Positions 22,018 through 33,666 are shown, numbered from the stretch's first letter. The stretch is DNA of 64,000 nt from Xanthostigma xanthostigma (GCA_963575645.1 OY754465.1:5580001-5644000); one strand, 5' to 3'. The notes: generated from the letters alone by a model not told the origin. Translations and numbers: made by a program.

Positions 22018-22654
22018 TCTGTAATGCTAAGAAGGTTTTTAGTATCTCCGTGTGTCTGTCAGTATATTATAGCTTCACTGTTTGTACCGTGCCATGGCCT
22101 AGATTACTGAATAATTTATTTGGAATTGACATACTGTCGAAATATATTGTATATCAGTATATATACACGTAGTATAGTTTGTACATGCCTGGAAAAAAAC
22201 ATTTTTTAAAGTGCGTACAATCTTGTTGTAGATCTTTAAAAGTTTTTTTTGCTTAACGTGTTTTATAAACGTTTAATATTATAAAGTATCGGTTTTCTTA
22301 AGTTTTTGTAGTTTGAGAATACTTTTTTTATCGGGAAAACATATCTATGAAGCCCCATTATTGTTAAAATCTTTGTCAGTTAGTTAAAACTTTACCAGCT
22401 CTTGATAAACGATAGATATGAATCTATACTAACGTCTGTTTATTTTCTTAAAAGTTTTTACTTTAACTATAAAACCATCCCTCATCATATATATTAATAC
22501 GCTAAGGCTAAAGATGTTTGCCTCCCTTTTTAGAAAAAAACCTCACAATTTCTCTACATAAATTATATATCATTTTACAGATAATTGCTTGCTCTACTGA
22601 CATCGACAACTAAAAAATTTATTATTGCTTTTGTTTTTGTAAATTAATTAAAAT

Positions 22655-22960
22655 ACAGCAACGCTGAACAACGTTTGCCATCTGACGGTTTTAATTTTGA
22701 AACAACGTCAACACTTCGATCTGTCATCTGACCTTCATATTGTAATACAACAGACACAATACTGCATACTGCCATCTGACGGCTTTAATTTTGAAACAGC
22801 GAGCAACGCTGAACAACGTCACAGCAATGCTGCATGATGCCATCTGACGGCTTAGATCAACGCTTTTGCTACTTGCGCCTCTATATGACAATTTTAGTAA
22901 AATATTTCTTCGATCTGTCATCTGAGCTTCATATTGTAATACAACAAAAAGAAGAACGTT
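22655..22960. repeat. Diverged tandem units GCCATCTGACGG
   Basis: Blocks GCCATCTGACGGCTTTAAT, CAACGCTGAACAACGT and TTCATATTGTAATACAAC each recur two or three times over 300 bp, which indicates an old tandem duplication. Confidence 0.6.
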
Positions 22961-23009
22961 ATAAACAGTGTGCAAAATTAGAAACGAATTGAATACCTGC
23001 AATCATATT

Positions 23010-24040
23010 TAAAAAATAATTTTGTAAAATGATAATTATTATACTTATTTAGTGCGAATAATTCGCACAGGTCACTCTAGTTATAAATAAAATAGGTTGT
23101 CCAGGTGTGTACAAGCACCTAAATCCCCCAACTGCACAAAGACAGTGGCGTTGTGGATCAATATAATATAAAAGCTTTGTCTATGACTACCTACATTCTT
23201 TGTCACAGTAAGTCGACGTGACGTACAAAATACAATTTAAACATACGACAATATTTTAAGAGTTATCTTCCAATAAATTAAGGTCAACTGCCTGTCCAGA
23301 TTTATTTGACACGCTGGCCTTAAAATAAAAATCTCTCCAGTAAATAATAAAGAATTTCAAGACTGTACTGCAGTTTGCAGAATATATAATGGTATGAAAT
23401 AATTATTAGATAAACGAGCATCAGTGAATTTCTATTTTGAATAAAACAATAAGAAGTAAAAGGAAAAAAATCGATTATTATCACTATCCAACTATTTATG
23501 GTGGGAGAACGGGTATATATGGTCGGAGTACGGGATAGGTTATATTGGTGGAGTTATAGTTTATACTAGTAGTAGATATGTATGTACTATGTAACGTTTA
23601 TTTTCGGTACGAGCGTTAGCAAATTTAAAAGTCACACGAGCCAGAATATAATTACTACCCACATATTAATTTTAATTTTATTGTTAACAAGAGTACCATA
23701 GGACAAAATGACCAAAATTTAGAAGAAGTAATTTTTTGTGTACCTACCTAAACATATTTATTAAGTAAATATTTTTTACCAAAAAGTAATTTTGTTTTGT
23801 AGCTTTTATTTTATTACATAATATTAAAAAAATGTATATTTATTTATGCGTTTTAAATAAGGGGGGTAAAAATATGATATGATAAGTTAATGGTTAGTTA
23901 AAAAATCAGAGACTGAATGATTAATATGTGATTGATTTAAAAATTTAAAAAAAAATAAAGACTGGTTATAATAATGTTTACTTTATTTTTTCCACGAAAA
24001 CATGAAATTTCGGTTTCGGCCGAAACTGAGACTGAAGCCA
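23010..24040. other. Intronic, unassigned
   Basis: AT-rich sequence without visible coding potential or a repeat partner. Confidence 0.4.
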
Positions 24041-24048
24041 AAATTCGG

Positions 24049-24300
24049 TTTAGAAGAAGTAAGCGGAGAAACAGACAGAAGCAGACAACGACTTTGTTTT
24101 ATACTATGTAGTTTTTGATAAAACACCGTCATAGTTCAGCCATTTAGTACAAAATATTTACAACTTATATATACACAAACCTTCCTCGTTTATCGCTCTT
24201 TCTATTAGTGAAAACCGTTTCAAAATCTGTTGCGTGGTTTAGAAGAAGTAAGCGGAGAAACAGACAGAGGCAGACAGCGACTTTGTTTTATACTATGTGA
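24049..24300 (+). repeat. Retroelement tail, duplicated
   Basis: GAAACAGACAGA(A/G)GCAGAC followed by CGACTTTGTTTTATAC occurs at 24068 and 24256, with AAACCTTCCTCGTTTATCG between. This is the 3' end of a widely dispersed insect non-LTR-type repeat, present as two tails about 190 bp apart. Confidence 0.6.
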
Positions 24301-24599
24301 AAAGATTTCTTGAAGTAAATTTAACATGCATTGAACGAACAGAATAATATAAACTTAATGTTCCCAGAAGCTGTTTGTGAAAGCTTTTAGTTCACTCTCA
24401 GAAAGACGTTTGAAATAGATTTGTTGTGCATTTTTAAAATATAAAATGAACAAATATACCTTATATAAATAATCTAACCATTAGAAACGGTTGTCATACT
24501 ACAGTAGATCTTTTTAAGGTAAATTGTTCGACGTTTGTTTAAAATAAATACTCGATCAAGACATATATTTTTAAGTGAGCTGAATTGGACGTGTGGCAT

Positions 24600-25310
24600 A
24601 TTCTGTTGTACGAAATTTATGTAAAATTTCCTCCTCTTTTGTTTAAGACAGGTTTCGAACCGATCTGATTTATATTGAGCGAGTTATAAGCGAAAAACAT
24701 CGTTTTTTCCTTATTGCTCCCCTCTGGGGTCAAAATTAAAAAATCAGCCGACGTTACGAGCTAAGTTACGCGGAGACGAATCGAACAAAAAAAAATTGGT
24801 TGTCTGTAAGGTCGGTTTACGGACGATAGTTTTACGTGATAACGTCATAAAGAAACATTGATGAAAAATTGCATACTTTTATGAGTTACACTTTTCGGAA
24901 CGTTACACTTTTCGGAACGTTACACTTTTCGGAACGTTACACTTTTTCGTGCATGCAGCCGGTGTTTCATCAATTTATAAGACGTTACCACGTCAAAAGT
25001 TTTTGACGTGATAACGTCTTATAAATTGATGAATCACGTCAATATAAAAAGATGAAACACCGGCTGCATGCACGAAAAAGTGTAACGTTCCTAACATTCC
25101 GCCTGACCCTGTGCGTGATTACTAAATATGATATTCGAGCGGAATACGTTATCACGTAAAACTATCGTCCGTAAACCGACTTTACAGACAACCAATTTTT
25201 TTAAAGTCGGTAACGGTGTTTGGGCTGTACGCGTGACACAAAAAAACGTGACGCACAGATTCACAGACAAACCGAGTGCATATAGGCGCTTCCAGTTAAA
25301 GCTTGGGTCG
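24600..25310 (-). mobile_element. AGGCGC repeat (inverse copy), split
   Basis: The stretch 24600-24790 matches 30290-30470 inverted (ACAGGTTTCGAACCGATC, CCCCTCTGGGGTC), and 25205-25300 matches 30152-30260 inverted (GATTCACAGACAAA). Between the parts are two ACGTGATAACG copies (24790-25202). Confidence 0.65.
24790..25202. repeat. ACGTGATAACG copies C and D, tail to tail
   Basis: Copy C (24790-25004, +) and copy D (25006-25202, -) meet at CACGTCAAAAG|TTTTTGACGTG and form one inverted repeat with AATTGGTTGTCTGTAA at both outer ends. Copy C contains three tandem TTACACTTTTCGGAACG units. Both are shorter than copy A. Confidence 0.8.
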
Positions 25311-25316
25311 CGCCTA

Positions 25317-25925
25317 AAAACGGTTAAGTGCGAGTCGGACTTGCGCACCGAGGGTTCCGTACAAACTTGCACACATGTAACTAGATCACCCATCACGGCA
25401 ATTGAGTCTCAAAGATTTTTCCCGCTTAGCCGTTGAAAGTCGCCGTACATCGATAAAAGTCGCGGTCAGTTTGCCAACTAAGCGTGTGATTGCAATGAGT
25501 TCAGAATCAGATGGACTACTGAACTGTAGTCTGTATTGTAACTCGTGGCTATATATCTGATAGTCTAGTTGTCGGACCGTGTTGTATGCGAGAGTTCTGT
25601 ATAAACGCAATGGTAGCGGACGCTTGTTTTGTATTAGAATTGTTACTGCGTACGTGCGTAGAATGTTGTTGCGGTTTAAAAAAATTATTTTTTTGTGATG
25701 TAACTACAAATCTATGGTTTCGGATTTTTTCCTTTACTTGTGCTATGGATTTTTTCCTTTACTTGTGCTATAAGACATTGCTTCTTGCCAAATTTCATGA
25801 CTCTAGGTCAACGGGAAGTACCCTATAGGTTTTGATTCCCAAGAGTCTTAATAGACAGACGGACAACAAAGTGATCCTATAAGGATTCCTTTTTTCCTTT
25901 TAAGGTACGGAACCCCAAAAATGAA
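25317..25925. mobile_element. GGGTTCCGTAC-ended dispersed repeat
   Basis: It starts AAGTGCGAGTCGGACTTGCG ... GAGGGTTCCGTAC and ends AAGGTACGGAACCCC, with GACAGACGGACAACAAAG just before the end. I know this arrangement as a very abundant repeat of moth and butterfly genomes. No intact frame is visible. Confidence 0.7.
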
Positions 25926-25959
25926 ATTTTTAAAATTCGGAAGGAAAAAGACATTCCTT

Positions 25960-26420
25960 TTTTTAGAACACATCTAAGATATTTTACCATTCCAACCCAC
26001 AAGTGGGGAATGGTACTAGTTTAGGTCAAAAATCACTTTTCAAAAATTTTACAATATCTTTCCGTTTTGAGCTCTCCCGAATCCAAAAAAATACATTTTT
26101 GAAAAAACTCTGTGCGTCTGTTAGTCTGTTAATCTGTCTGTTATTCTGTTAATTTGTCTGTTAGTCTGTAAACACGATACAGGTCAAACGGATAAGCGGA
26201 TTGAAACCAAATTTTGGGAGAATGTTTGGTATGCAAATATGAAGAGCCCTATTGTTTTTGGGGAAACTCGGCGCATGCGCAGAAGAGATATATGCTATAA
26301 CGTTGTTTTTTTATATAATAATGGTATACTTTTCATAACGGCTTATTATTCTATTTATTTTTTCAAGAAAGTTTCGTTAAAAAATTTTTTTCCTAAACTA
26401 TAGTTTCGAAAATATTTTGA
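25960..26420. repeat. CGGCGCATGCGC repeat, single-unit copy
   Basis: It shares AGCGGATTGAAACCAAATTT, ATATGAAGAGCCCTATTG and CTCGGCGCATGCGCAGAAG with 30735-31240, where the last part is tandemly amplified. A TCTGTTAGTCTGT minisatellite lies at 26107-26170. Confidence 0.6.
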
Positions 26421-27369
26421 AAACAAAAAAAAAGAGCCGCTATTTTGTTTTATGGATCTGTCAGAAATAAACTAGTTCGGCATGCTTTGATTAATTTTTA
26501 CATGACGTGGAACAAATTATGTAGTTAACCATGCCAACGAAAAGCAAATATCATATTGAATACTAGCCATTACCCGCGTCACCTCACACGATATCAGAAA
26601 TTTTTTTAATCTTTCAATGACACTTCGAATCGATAAGCGAATCCTCACTTCTATGTATATTTTAGTGTCAGATTCAGGGTTTTACAAACTCAATCAAAAT
26701 CTAGTTAATTTTAAGACAACCGTATGACGGTAACTTTTCAATGGTTCGGACAAAAGTAAGTGATTAGCCTCCATGTGATTGCAGCTATTATGTTACGGTA
26801 AGCTTATATCCGCCGTTCAGTATAAGTAAAAAGACGAAAATGATTTCCCCAGACGCGTAGTGACCACGTGTGGCCGGAACTAAAATCATTAGTGATGGAC
26901 TTCAAGCAGGGTTGGTCTGGGACTTTAAAAGTTATTGGGAAAATTGTCAAACAATTGTTCGAAATAAAGTAAATGAACTCATCACGCCGCTACGTGACAG
27001 TGTAACTAAGATAAAACAGATCCAGACAGGACCGGACTGGCCCACGAAGAATCGGCGGCCCAACGGGAAAAGTCCCGCTATTCCCTGAAGCCAGACCGGC
27101 GTTGACTTCAAGCTGGTTAGTATAAAGCCCGATTCACACTATAGTGCCGGTCACGGTTCGCTCTCGGTCCAGTCTTGGTTCGGTAAACGATACTTACACA
27201 AGAAACAATGAGCGTATTCATACTATCAGCACCGCTCAAGTTCGGATCCAATCACGCTCCGGCACCGATCCGTTTAGAAGAATATTTTGCTGGAGCGTGA
27301 TCGGACTTGTCCTGACTTGTATTCATAGTATGAATAGGTTTTTGTTTCAAATGACGATACAGGGTGTAG

Positions 27370-27468
27370 GTCCTGATGATGAAAATATATTTTTCGAAAC
27401 GTTGGCCACAAGCGATACACTGGTAAAGCTTATTTTCAATTGTTCCTCAACCAAATAAATCTCCTTCA
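27370..27468 (+). mobile_element. 99-bp Penelope-like unit with hammerhead-like core
   Basis: The 99 bp lie between two copies of ACAGGGTGTAG (27359-27369, 27469-27479), an 11-bp target duplication. The unit begins GTCCTGATGATG, continues with a hairpin GAAAA...TTTTTC, then GAAACGTTGGCC, and ends AAATAAATCTCCTTCA. CTGATGA - stem - GAAAC has the layout of hammerhead stem II and core, as described for Penelope-like elements. The right half of 62058-62266 is the same unit. Confidence 0.7.
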
Positions 27469-27479
27469 ACAGGGTGTAG

Positions 27480-27628
27480 TATTCACCTTCCCTTTTCCTC
27501 GCTAATAAGCTTGGATGCACCCACATTCTTCTCTTCGTTGTCTTCCGTTTTACTCTTTTCTTATTTGCCGCATCTTCATCAAGAAGAATAGCTATAACAG
27601 CTAATTCTTCAATTGAAAAATCAAACAA
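27480..27628 (-). pseudogene. Harbinger transposase N-terminal remnant
   Basis: The frame from ATG 27628 reads MFDFSIEELAVIAILLDED, a basic run, then WVHPSLLARKREGEYYTL. The WVHP...RK.(Q/E)GE(Y/F)(H/Y)TL signature is the usual start of PIF/Harbinger transposases (ALP1/HARBI1 type), upstream of the DDE domain. The frame then runs into the inserted Penelope-like unit, and the matching Harbinger sequence resumes beyond it. No catalytic part is present. Confidence 0.7.
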
Positions 27629-27869
27629 TATTGTCAGACAACTAGAAAAATTGTACTTATGAAATAAAGTAAAATGTATTGCAAAGGAAATACATCAGAC
27701 TTCTTGCAAATCGAGATTGAACCGTGATCGAACCCAGATGATAGTGTGGATACAGTAAAAGATTTTACCGAACCGAGACTTCATTAGAAAACTCGATGGG
27801 TGAAGATCGAGCTAATCTTAGACTATAAGTAATGACAAATGTTCGTCAAACAGGAGTCGCCATTTTTAA

Positions 27870-28450
27870 TTTTTAGGCGCGAATAGCGTAAGCTAAAGCG
27901 CCTATATGTACTCGGTTTGTCTGTGAATCTGTGATCCCGAATTTTGTATCCAGCGTACAGCCCAAACGGCTTAATCGATTTTAAAAAACTTTTTGACGTG
28001 ATAACGTCTTATAAATTGATGAAACACCGGCTGCACGCACGAAAAAGAGTAACGTTCCGCAAGTGAGAGCGCGATATAAGCGATAGTCTCTGTCTTCTCG
28101 CGTGACGTCAGAGAGTAGTGTGCGTTCAACATTTTTTTCGGCTGTTCCAGCTTAAAAATATGTATTTTGCTTTGGTTGATCAAATTATTAGTCAGTAAAA
28201 ATATAGTTTGACAGCTACTAAAATTAAGGTTATATATTATTAAATATGATATTCGAGCGGAATATGTTATCACGTAAAACTATCGTCCGTAAACCGACTT
28301 TACAGACAACCAATTTTTTTTTGTCCGATTTGTTTATACATATCATCGGAACTACACGTGCATGCAAAATTTCAATCGGATAACCGAAAGTGTATCAAAA
28401 TCGTCTTGCAATATTCGTAGCAGACATACAAAGCAAGTTAAATAAAAGCT
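27870..28450 (+). mobile_element. AGGCGC repeat, copy 2, split
   Basis: It starts TTAGGCGCGAATAGCGTAAG with a short palindrome (GCGC...AGCGTAAGCT...GCGCC), then TTTGTCTGTGAATCTGTGA and GTATCCAGCGTACAGC. An ACGTGATAACG copy interrupts it at 27990. Confidence 0.65.
27990..28318 (-). repeat. ACGTGATAACG family, copy E
   Basis: The longest copy (about 330 bp). It holds the standard ends and a middle not seen in C, D or F (CTTCTCGCGTGACGTCAGAG, shared with copy A). Confidence 0.78.
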
Positions 28451-28744
28451 TTTAAAAATAAGCTTAACAGAGCGCTAAATGAGGCAAGAGTTTAACGTGC
28501 TTTTAAGTCAACTTCCGATATGCAGTTTGCGACAATGCTTCTGTTGCAATAGTTCTATGGAGAGAAACAGTCATGTACTGCATTTTATGGTTATATTGCT
28601 TTTATCTGCATTAATGTACCGCATTTACGAAACTACTATCTAACTATGATCTGCATCGAACTAACGTGATATCCGAGGATATAAATGAAACTACAGTCTA
28701 AAGTTTAACGTTCCAGAATAAGAACGGCAAATACTTATATTAAA

Positions 28745-29040
28745 AATAGTTTAAAAAAACTAAAAAACATGCTCTTATAGCACATCGAACTAAAAAGTGA
28801 AAATAATTCTTAATATAAGCAGAAAATAACAATGAACTAAAAATATTAGTATTATTGTGAAAAAAGCGTGAGGCGCTCGATATACGAAAAATATAGCACA
28901 AAGCGCCTCACGCTTTTTTCACAATAATACTAATATTTTTTGTTCATTATTATTTTCTGCTTATATTAAGAATTATTTATCACTTTTTAGTTCGATGTGC
29001 TATAAGAGCGTGTTTTTTAGTTTTTTAATCTATATTTATT
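28745..29040. repeat. Foldback, GCGTGAGGCGC apex
   Basis: Arms of about 130 bp (TCGAACTAAAAAGTGAAAA ... TTGTGAAAAAAGCG) close on a 30-nt loop containing CGATATACG. The sister foldback at 29860-30155 has the same apex order. Confidence 0.8.
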
Positions 29041-29665
29041 TTTCACTTTTTAGTTCGATGTGCTATAAAAGGCTTGATTATTTTTGAGTAAAGATGGTTT
29101 AACTAATAGTCATAGAGAGGTTCTAAGTAGAGATGGAATACTGCTGATAATTAGACGATGTTCTTTTGAAATGGCTTTGGATCCATTTTCTGCAGTATTG
29201 GCTTTAGTGTCCTTCTTCGACAGTTAATTATTATAATTATATTATATATTATTATAATAATATATTATTTAATTCTAATGCCTCCCTACACCACTATGCC
29301 CCCCTCCCCACTCTTGTTAAGTTCGTGTTTGAAGCGAATCAACTATAACTCATTTGTCGACACGGTCACACAGCGGTTGAACAATAAGCATGATTGCAAT
29401 TCCTGCAATGCTGTCTCACTAAATAACGAGACAGTTAACCTACATTTGAAACATAAACAAATGAGACAGGAAAATGAATCAACGATATAACAAATACATG
29501 GACTAGTTTAATGAAGTTTCGATTCAGCTACTATTTCAATTCACACTTCATTTTTATTACACGCTTTATATTAGTTTCACTTGTATGTATGTATGTTTGT
29601 TTGTAAACTCGTTTGGACTACAGCAAGTGGTTTATATAGTGATATAATATGCCAGCACTGTAAGT

Positions 29666-29753
29666 ACAGTGGGTAGCCGTGCGGTCTAAAGCACGGGTCT
29701 TCGCTGACAACTCTCGGAATCACGGGTCGTGGGTTCTAATCCCGTCCACGCCA
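29666..29753 (+). repeat. tRNA-like sequence (Leu/Ser type)
   Basis: GTGCGGTCTAAAGCAC resembles a class II D arm and TCGTGGGTTCTAATCCCG a T arm. The acceptor strands pair poorly. It lies between two sister foldbacks and is better read as a SINE head or tRNA pseudogene. Confidence 0.4.
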
Positions 29754-29859
29754 AAAAAAGATTGTTTATTTTTCGGCAAATTTTTGACAATAAATCGAAC
29801 TAAAAAGTGGAAAATAAATATAGTTTAAAAAAAACTAAAAAACACGCTTTATATCAAAC

Positions 29860-30155
29860 TAAAAAGTGAAAAATAAATATAGTTTAAAAAAAATAAAAAA
29901 CACGCTTTATATCGAACTAAAAAGTAAAAAATATTTTTTTTAAAATAAGCTTAAAACAATAATGAATAAAAAATACTAGTATTATTGTGAAAAAAGCGTG
30001 GGGCGCTCGATGTACGAAAATGTGGAACAAAGCGCCCCACGCTTTTTTCACAATAATACTAGTATTTTTTTTATTCATTATTGTTTTAAGCTTATTTAAA
30101 AAAAATATTTTTTACTTTTTAGATCGATATAAAGCGTGTTTTTTAGTTTTTTAGG
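29860..30155. repeat. Foldback, GCGTGGGGCGC apex
   Basis: Arms of about 140 bp with AAAACACGCTTTATAT(C) outside and CAATAATACTAGTATT inside; loop with CGATGTACG. Compared with the 28.8-kb foldback the apex stem carries matched changes on both arms (GAGGCGC/GCGCCTC against GGGGCGC/GCGCCCC). Confidence 0.82.
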
Positions 30156-30480
30156 CGCGATTAGCGTAAGCTAAAGCGCCTTATAATGTACTCGCTTTGT
30201 CTGTGAATCTGTGAGTCACGCTTTTTGTATCCAGCGTACAGCTCAAACGCCTTAACCGATTTTAAAAAACTTTTTTTTGTTCGATTCGTCTCCAGGTAAC
30301 TTAAATCCTAACGTCGCCCGATTTTTGAATTTTGACCCCAGAGGGGAGCAATAAAGAAAAAACGAAGTTTTTTGCTTATAACTCACTCAATTTAAATCAG
30401 ATCGGTTCGAAACCTGTCTTAAACGAAAGAGGAGAAAATTTTACATAAATTTCGTACAACAGAATTTGCCAAAACAGGTT
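30156..30480 (+). mobile_element. AGGCGC repeat, copy 3 (uninterrupted)
   Basis: It runs from GGCGCGATTAGCGTAAGC through GTATCCAGCGTACAGC and ACCCCAGAGGGGAGC to TTCGTACAACAGAATTTG. This is the uninterrupted reference for the split copies at 24600 and 27870. Confidence 0.65.
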
Positions 30481-30734
30481 TTTTATACAAATTTATTTAG
30501 AAATAAATTCAATTTGATATAATCGATGGCAAACATCTTTCGGTTATCTCTCTCTGTTGCACGGTTTAATATGGTAATATAAAGATTACGTTTGTTCTGT
30601 CTTAAAATAAAACGATTGCATTTGTTCAAAAACGGATGGCATTTCAAATATTTGTGAAATGCAACGCCTTCTGAGTTAACAATTTGAATAACTAATTATT
30701 AGAAAATAATACTTTGAGAGATGCAAACGTCATT

Positions 30735-31240
30735 TTTGACATTTCTTACCATTCCGACACCACGGATGAGCGGATTGAAACCAAATTTTAGGAGGATGTT
30801 TGATATACAAATATGAAGTGGCCTATTGTTTTTTGGGAACATCGGCGCATGCGTAAAAGAGTATATCTTTTATAATGTTGTTTTATATAATAATAATATA
30901 GTTTTTAAAAAGACTTATTATTTTATCTATTTTTACATGAAAGTTTTGTAAATTTTTTGGGGAAAATCGGCGCATGCGCAAAAGAGATATGGGCTATGAC
31001 GTTGTTTCTTATATAATAATGCTTTACATTTCATAACGGTTGATTATTCTATGTGTTTTACAAGAAAGTTTTGTAATTTATTTTTGGGGAAAATCGGCGC
31101 ATGCGCAAGAGATATTATGTGCTATAACGTTTTTTATATAACAATGGTATACTTTTTATAGCGGCTTATTATTTTATCTGTTTTACAAGAAATTTTTGTA
31201 TTTTATTTCGGGAAAAATCGGCGCATGCGCATCAGAGATA
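30735..31240. repeat. Tandem CGGCGCATGCGC minisatellite, 4 units
   Basis: ATCGGCGCATGCG recurs near 30840, 30967, 31094 and 31218, a period of about 125 bp; each unit also has a TATAACGTTGTTT-like and a GGCTTATTATT-like block. Confidence 0.8.
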
Positions 31241-32200
31241 TATGTTATTACAAGAAAAATAAAATAATAATAAAAAGAAAGTTTTTATTGAAATGTACCA
31301 AAATGGAAATATAATTATTTTAATAATCTAGGGTAATAATTATAAAAAAGTTGGTTGTGTCAAAGTGTCGTTAAAAATATACAACAATTTTCAAACATAA
31401 CGCCGGGGTATATTTTATAGAATTTCGCGCCTTGTAATTCTTGAATTACTTGTGTCTTCAGACAATATTTTTTTAAACTATATTTATTATTCTACAGATT
31501 AGTTGATGTATTACACAGCACAGTAAAAAAATATTTCCATTCTTACTTTGGTCCAATTCTAATATTGAAGAATATTATTGTTAATTTTAGTTTTTATACC
31601 TATAGCATCTTCACGTGGACATAAATAACGTAAATATTGTTGTAAAAGGCGATTAGAAGTTATTTAAACGTGCTATTGTATTAAATACGATTGTTTGATT
31701 TAAATGTTATTAATTATTTTATCAATATGTTGAAATTTTTTATAGTAGCCACTGCACACTGATCTGACGAACTTGAGGTGACTTAATCGCATAATCGTGC
31801 TACAAAAAATTGCATGTATGCGTTTACTTATTTCCGACTACAAAAACTATATAAATTATAATTCTAAATAAAAAACTGTATTTCAAGACAATAGTTTCTA
31901 CTGCATGTCAAGCTTATATCATATAGGTAAAATGAATGAAGGTTTTTGATTTCATAATCCTCAAGAACAATTCCGAATTAAATTTTTTTTAAATGTTCGT
32001 ATAATACATTATTTGATTTCAGACACATCCCAGCCCACGGATTCAAAATTTTCATTTCACAACCCTTGTACCTCACCATTTTCTAGATTAGAAACGTTTA
32101 ACAGCTGAGGTTATCATGTTATGCATATATTTTCGGTTTTACAAATCCTTATTCAATTTTAATTAAATTTTGTACTTATTATAGTTAGCGAGCTAGTGAC
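31241..32200. other. Intronic, nothing recognised
   Basis: AT-rich, with no repeat partner or exon seen. Confidence 0.4.
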
Positions 32201-32204
32201 GATT

Positions 32205-33185
32205 TTACGTAGTATTTCCTGAAACCTGAGTTTTTGTACATTCATTAAGGGCGCTACCCTGAACGTAAAAAATGCATAAGTTCAGGTGCTCTTGAGTACA
32301 AAAACTCAAGTCTGGCATTTCGTACCCAGGACATCCTTCGTCTGGTAAAGGGTTGAACATGTCAAAACTCATAGCTCCCTCAAAATATTTCATCAAGGCT
32401 GATTTTTTCAAATCTAGTACACGCATAAAACTATAGAAACGCCGAATTATTGCTACTGTCAGATTTGAAAAAAATCAGCCTTGATGAAATATTTTGACGG
32501 TGCTACACATTTTTCCAAACGGAGGTTGTGTCGGGTATGAAATGTCGGACTTGAGTTTTTGTGCTCAAGGGCACCTAAACTTATCGCTCAGGAAATTTCA
32601 AACATGATACAGGGTGAGTTTTAAGTTGATGCTTTTTTTACAGCGTGTAAAAATCAAATAGACGAGCAAATATTTCAAATAGTTTTTTTATCAAAACTCA
32701 AAAATAAGAGAGAAACAGCCTTTTGAAGTTTAAATAAATTTTATTAAATTTTCTTTAATTTTGAGGTCGGTCCTGGGGTTCTATTATGTCACTATGGAAA
32801 TAAGTTGTTATTATCAAGTATGTTGGTGCTTATTTGAAACTGACATGTGTAATAATAACATATTTCCATAATGACATAATATAACCCCAGGACTGACCTC
32901 AAAATTAAAGAAAATTTAATAAAATTTATTTAAACTTCGAAAGGCTGTTTCCCTCTTATTTTTGAGTTTTGATAAAAAAACTATTTGAAATATTTGCTCG
33001 TCTATTTGATTTTTACACGCTGTAAAAAATAAAGCATCAACTTAAAACTAACCCTGTATATTGGCACCTCTAGTTTGACATCTTTGACCGGATCCAACCA
33101 CGCGTTGTCCCCGGTCAGCTGCCAGACTGCGGTTTTTACGTTCAGGATGAACGTACAAAAACTCAGGTTTGAGGAAATACTATAA
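32205..33185. repeat. Nested inverted repeats around a mariner-like foldback
   Basis: AGTATTTCCTGAAACCTGAG near 32212 is complemented near 33165. A second inverted pair, ATTTCATCAAGGCTGATTTT near 32385 and its complement near 32470, lies inside. The CAGGGTGAG foldback (32610-33056) then sits within the outer pair. Confidence 0.65.
32610..33056. mobile_element. mariner-like foldback CAGGGTGAGTTTT, copy 2
   Basis: A 447-bp palindrome with arms of about 205 bp and a short centre near GTGCTTATTTGAAACTGAC. TA flanks both ends (32608-32609, 33057-33058). The ends match those of the copy at 14140. Confidence 0.82.
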
Positions 33186-33427
33186 GTAAAATTGTCACTA
33201 GCTTTCTGGCGATTAGAGCCGTATTGATCTAACGATTCTGAAAACTTTGGCCTTCTGGGCTTAGTATTTTTAAATCTAAAGCAGTTTCTCTTCAAATTTT
33301 GCGCGCACAGTCGTTTGCTGTGTTAAAAATATTAATTGAAGATTGATGACATTTTGTATAATTGTTCGAAATACTCGTATTTCTCAATTTTAAAAACTTT
33401 GAGCACGATATTTACTTTGTTTCGATT

Positions 33428-33666
33428 CAAGGGCGTAGATATATTTTTTTCTGGGGGGAGAGGTAAAGCAAAAAAAATACTCACAAAGGAAGGTGTCAAG
33501 CAAAATATTAATTCTCAAACTAATTTTACAAATTCAAAAAGTAGGTATTTCTAAATTTTACTTCTTAGCCAGGTATTCGTATTATTTTCAGTTTTATTTT
33601 TTTATAATTATGATTCTGGGGGGGAGGGTAATTACCCCCATTTACCCCTCCATATCTACGCCCTTG
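33428..33666. mobile_element. hAT MITE CAAGGGCGTAGATAT
   Basis: Inverted ends CAAGGGCGTAGATAT bound 239 bp; TTTCGATT is perfectly duplicated outside (33420-33427, 33667-33674). The GGGGGG and CCCCC inner runs are usual for hAT MITEs of the GGCGTAG type. Confidence 0.88.

Larger units (their letters stand above)
27130..27778 (-). mobile_element. PIF/Harbinger fragment
   Basis: It carries a transposase start on the - strand and paired blocks (GTTCGGTAAA at 27180 and, inverted, near 27760; CGGTCACGGTTC and CGATCACGGTTC). The exact ends are not certain. A short Penelope-like unit (27370-27468) has landed in it. Confidence 0.55.
26440..27825. mobile_element. GATCCCGATTTGG element, copy 3, split
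   Basis: The part at 26500-26567 matches the middle of copy 1 (ACGTGGAACA, ACCATGCCAACG), and 27780-27825 matches its right end (TTAGAAAACTCGATGGG). The left end is missing. About 1.2 kb of other repeats, including the Harbinger fragment, lies between. Confidence 0.55.

Noticed and set aside
25091-25828. Several frames of 74-102 aa
   Set aside because: They are formed by repeat ends (ACGTGATAACG copies and the GGGTTCCGTAC element), on opposite strands, with no domain.
26870-27088. 72-aa frame with a tryptophan-rich start
   Set aside because: It has no recognisable family or splice context and lies in repeat-rich sequence.
27144-27458. 104-aa + strand frame
   Set aside because: It runs antisense to the Harbinger remnant and across the Penelope-like insertion; a shadow frame.
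30735-31240. CRISPR-like array
   Set aside because: The units are whole tandem repeats of about 125 bp without unique spacers, in animal DNA.
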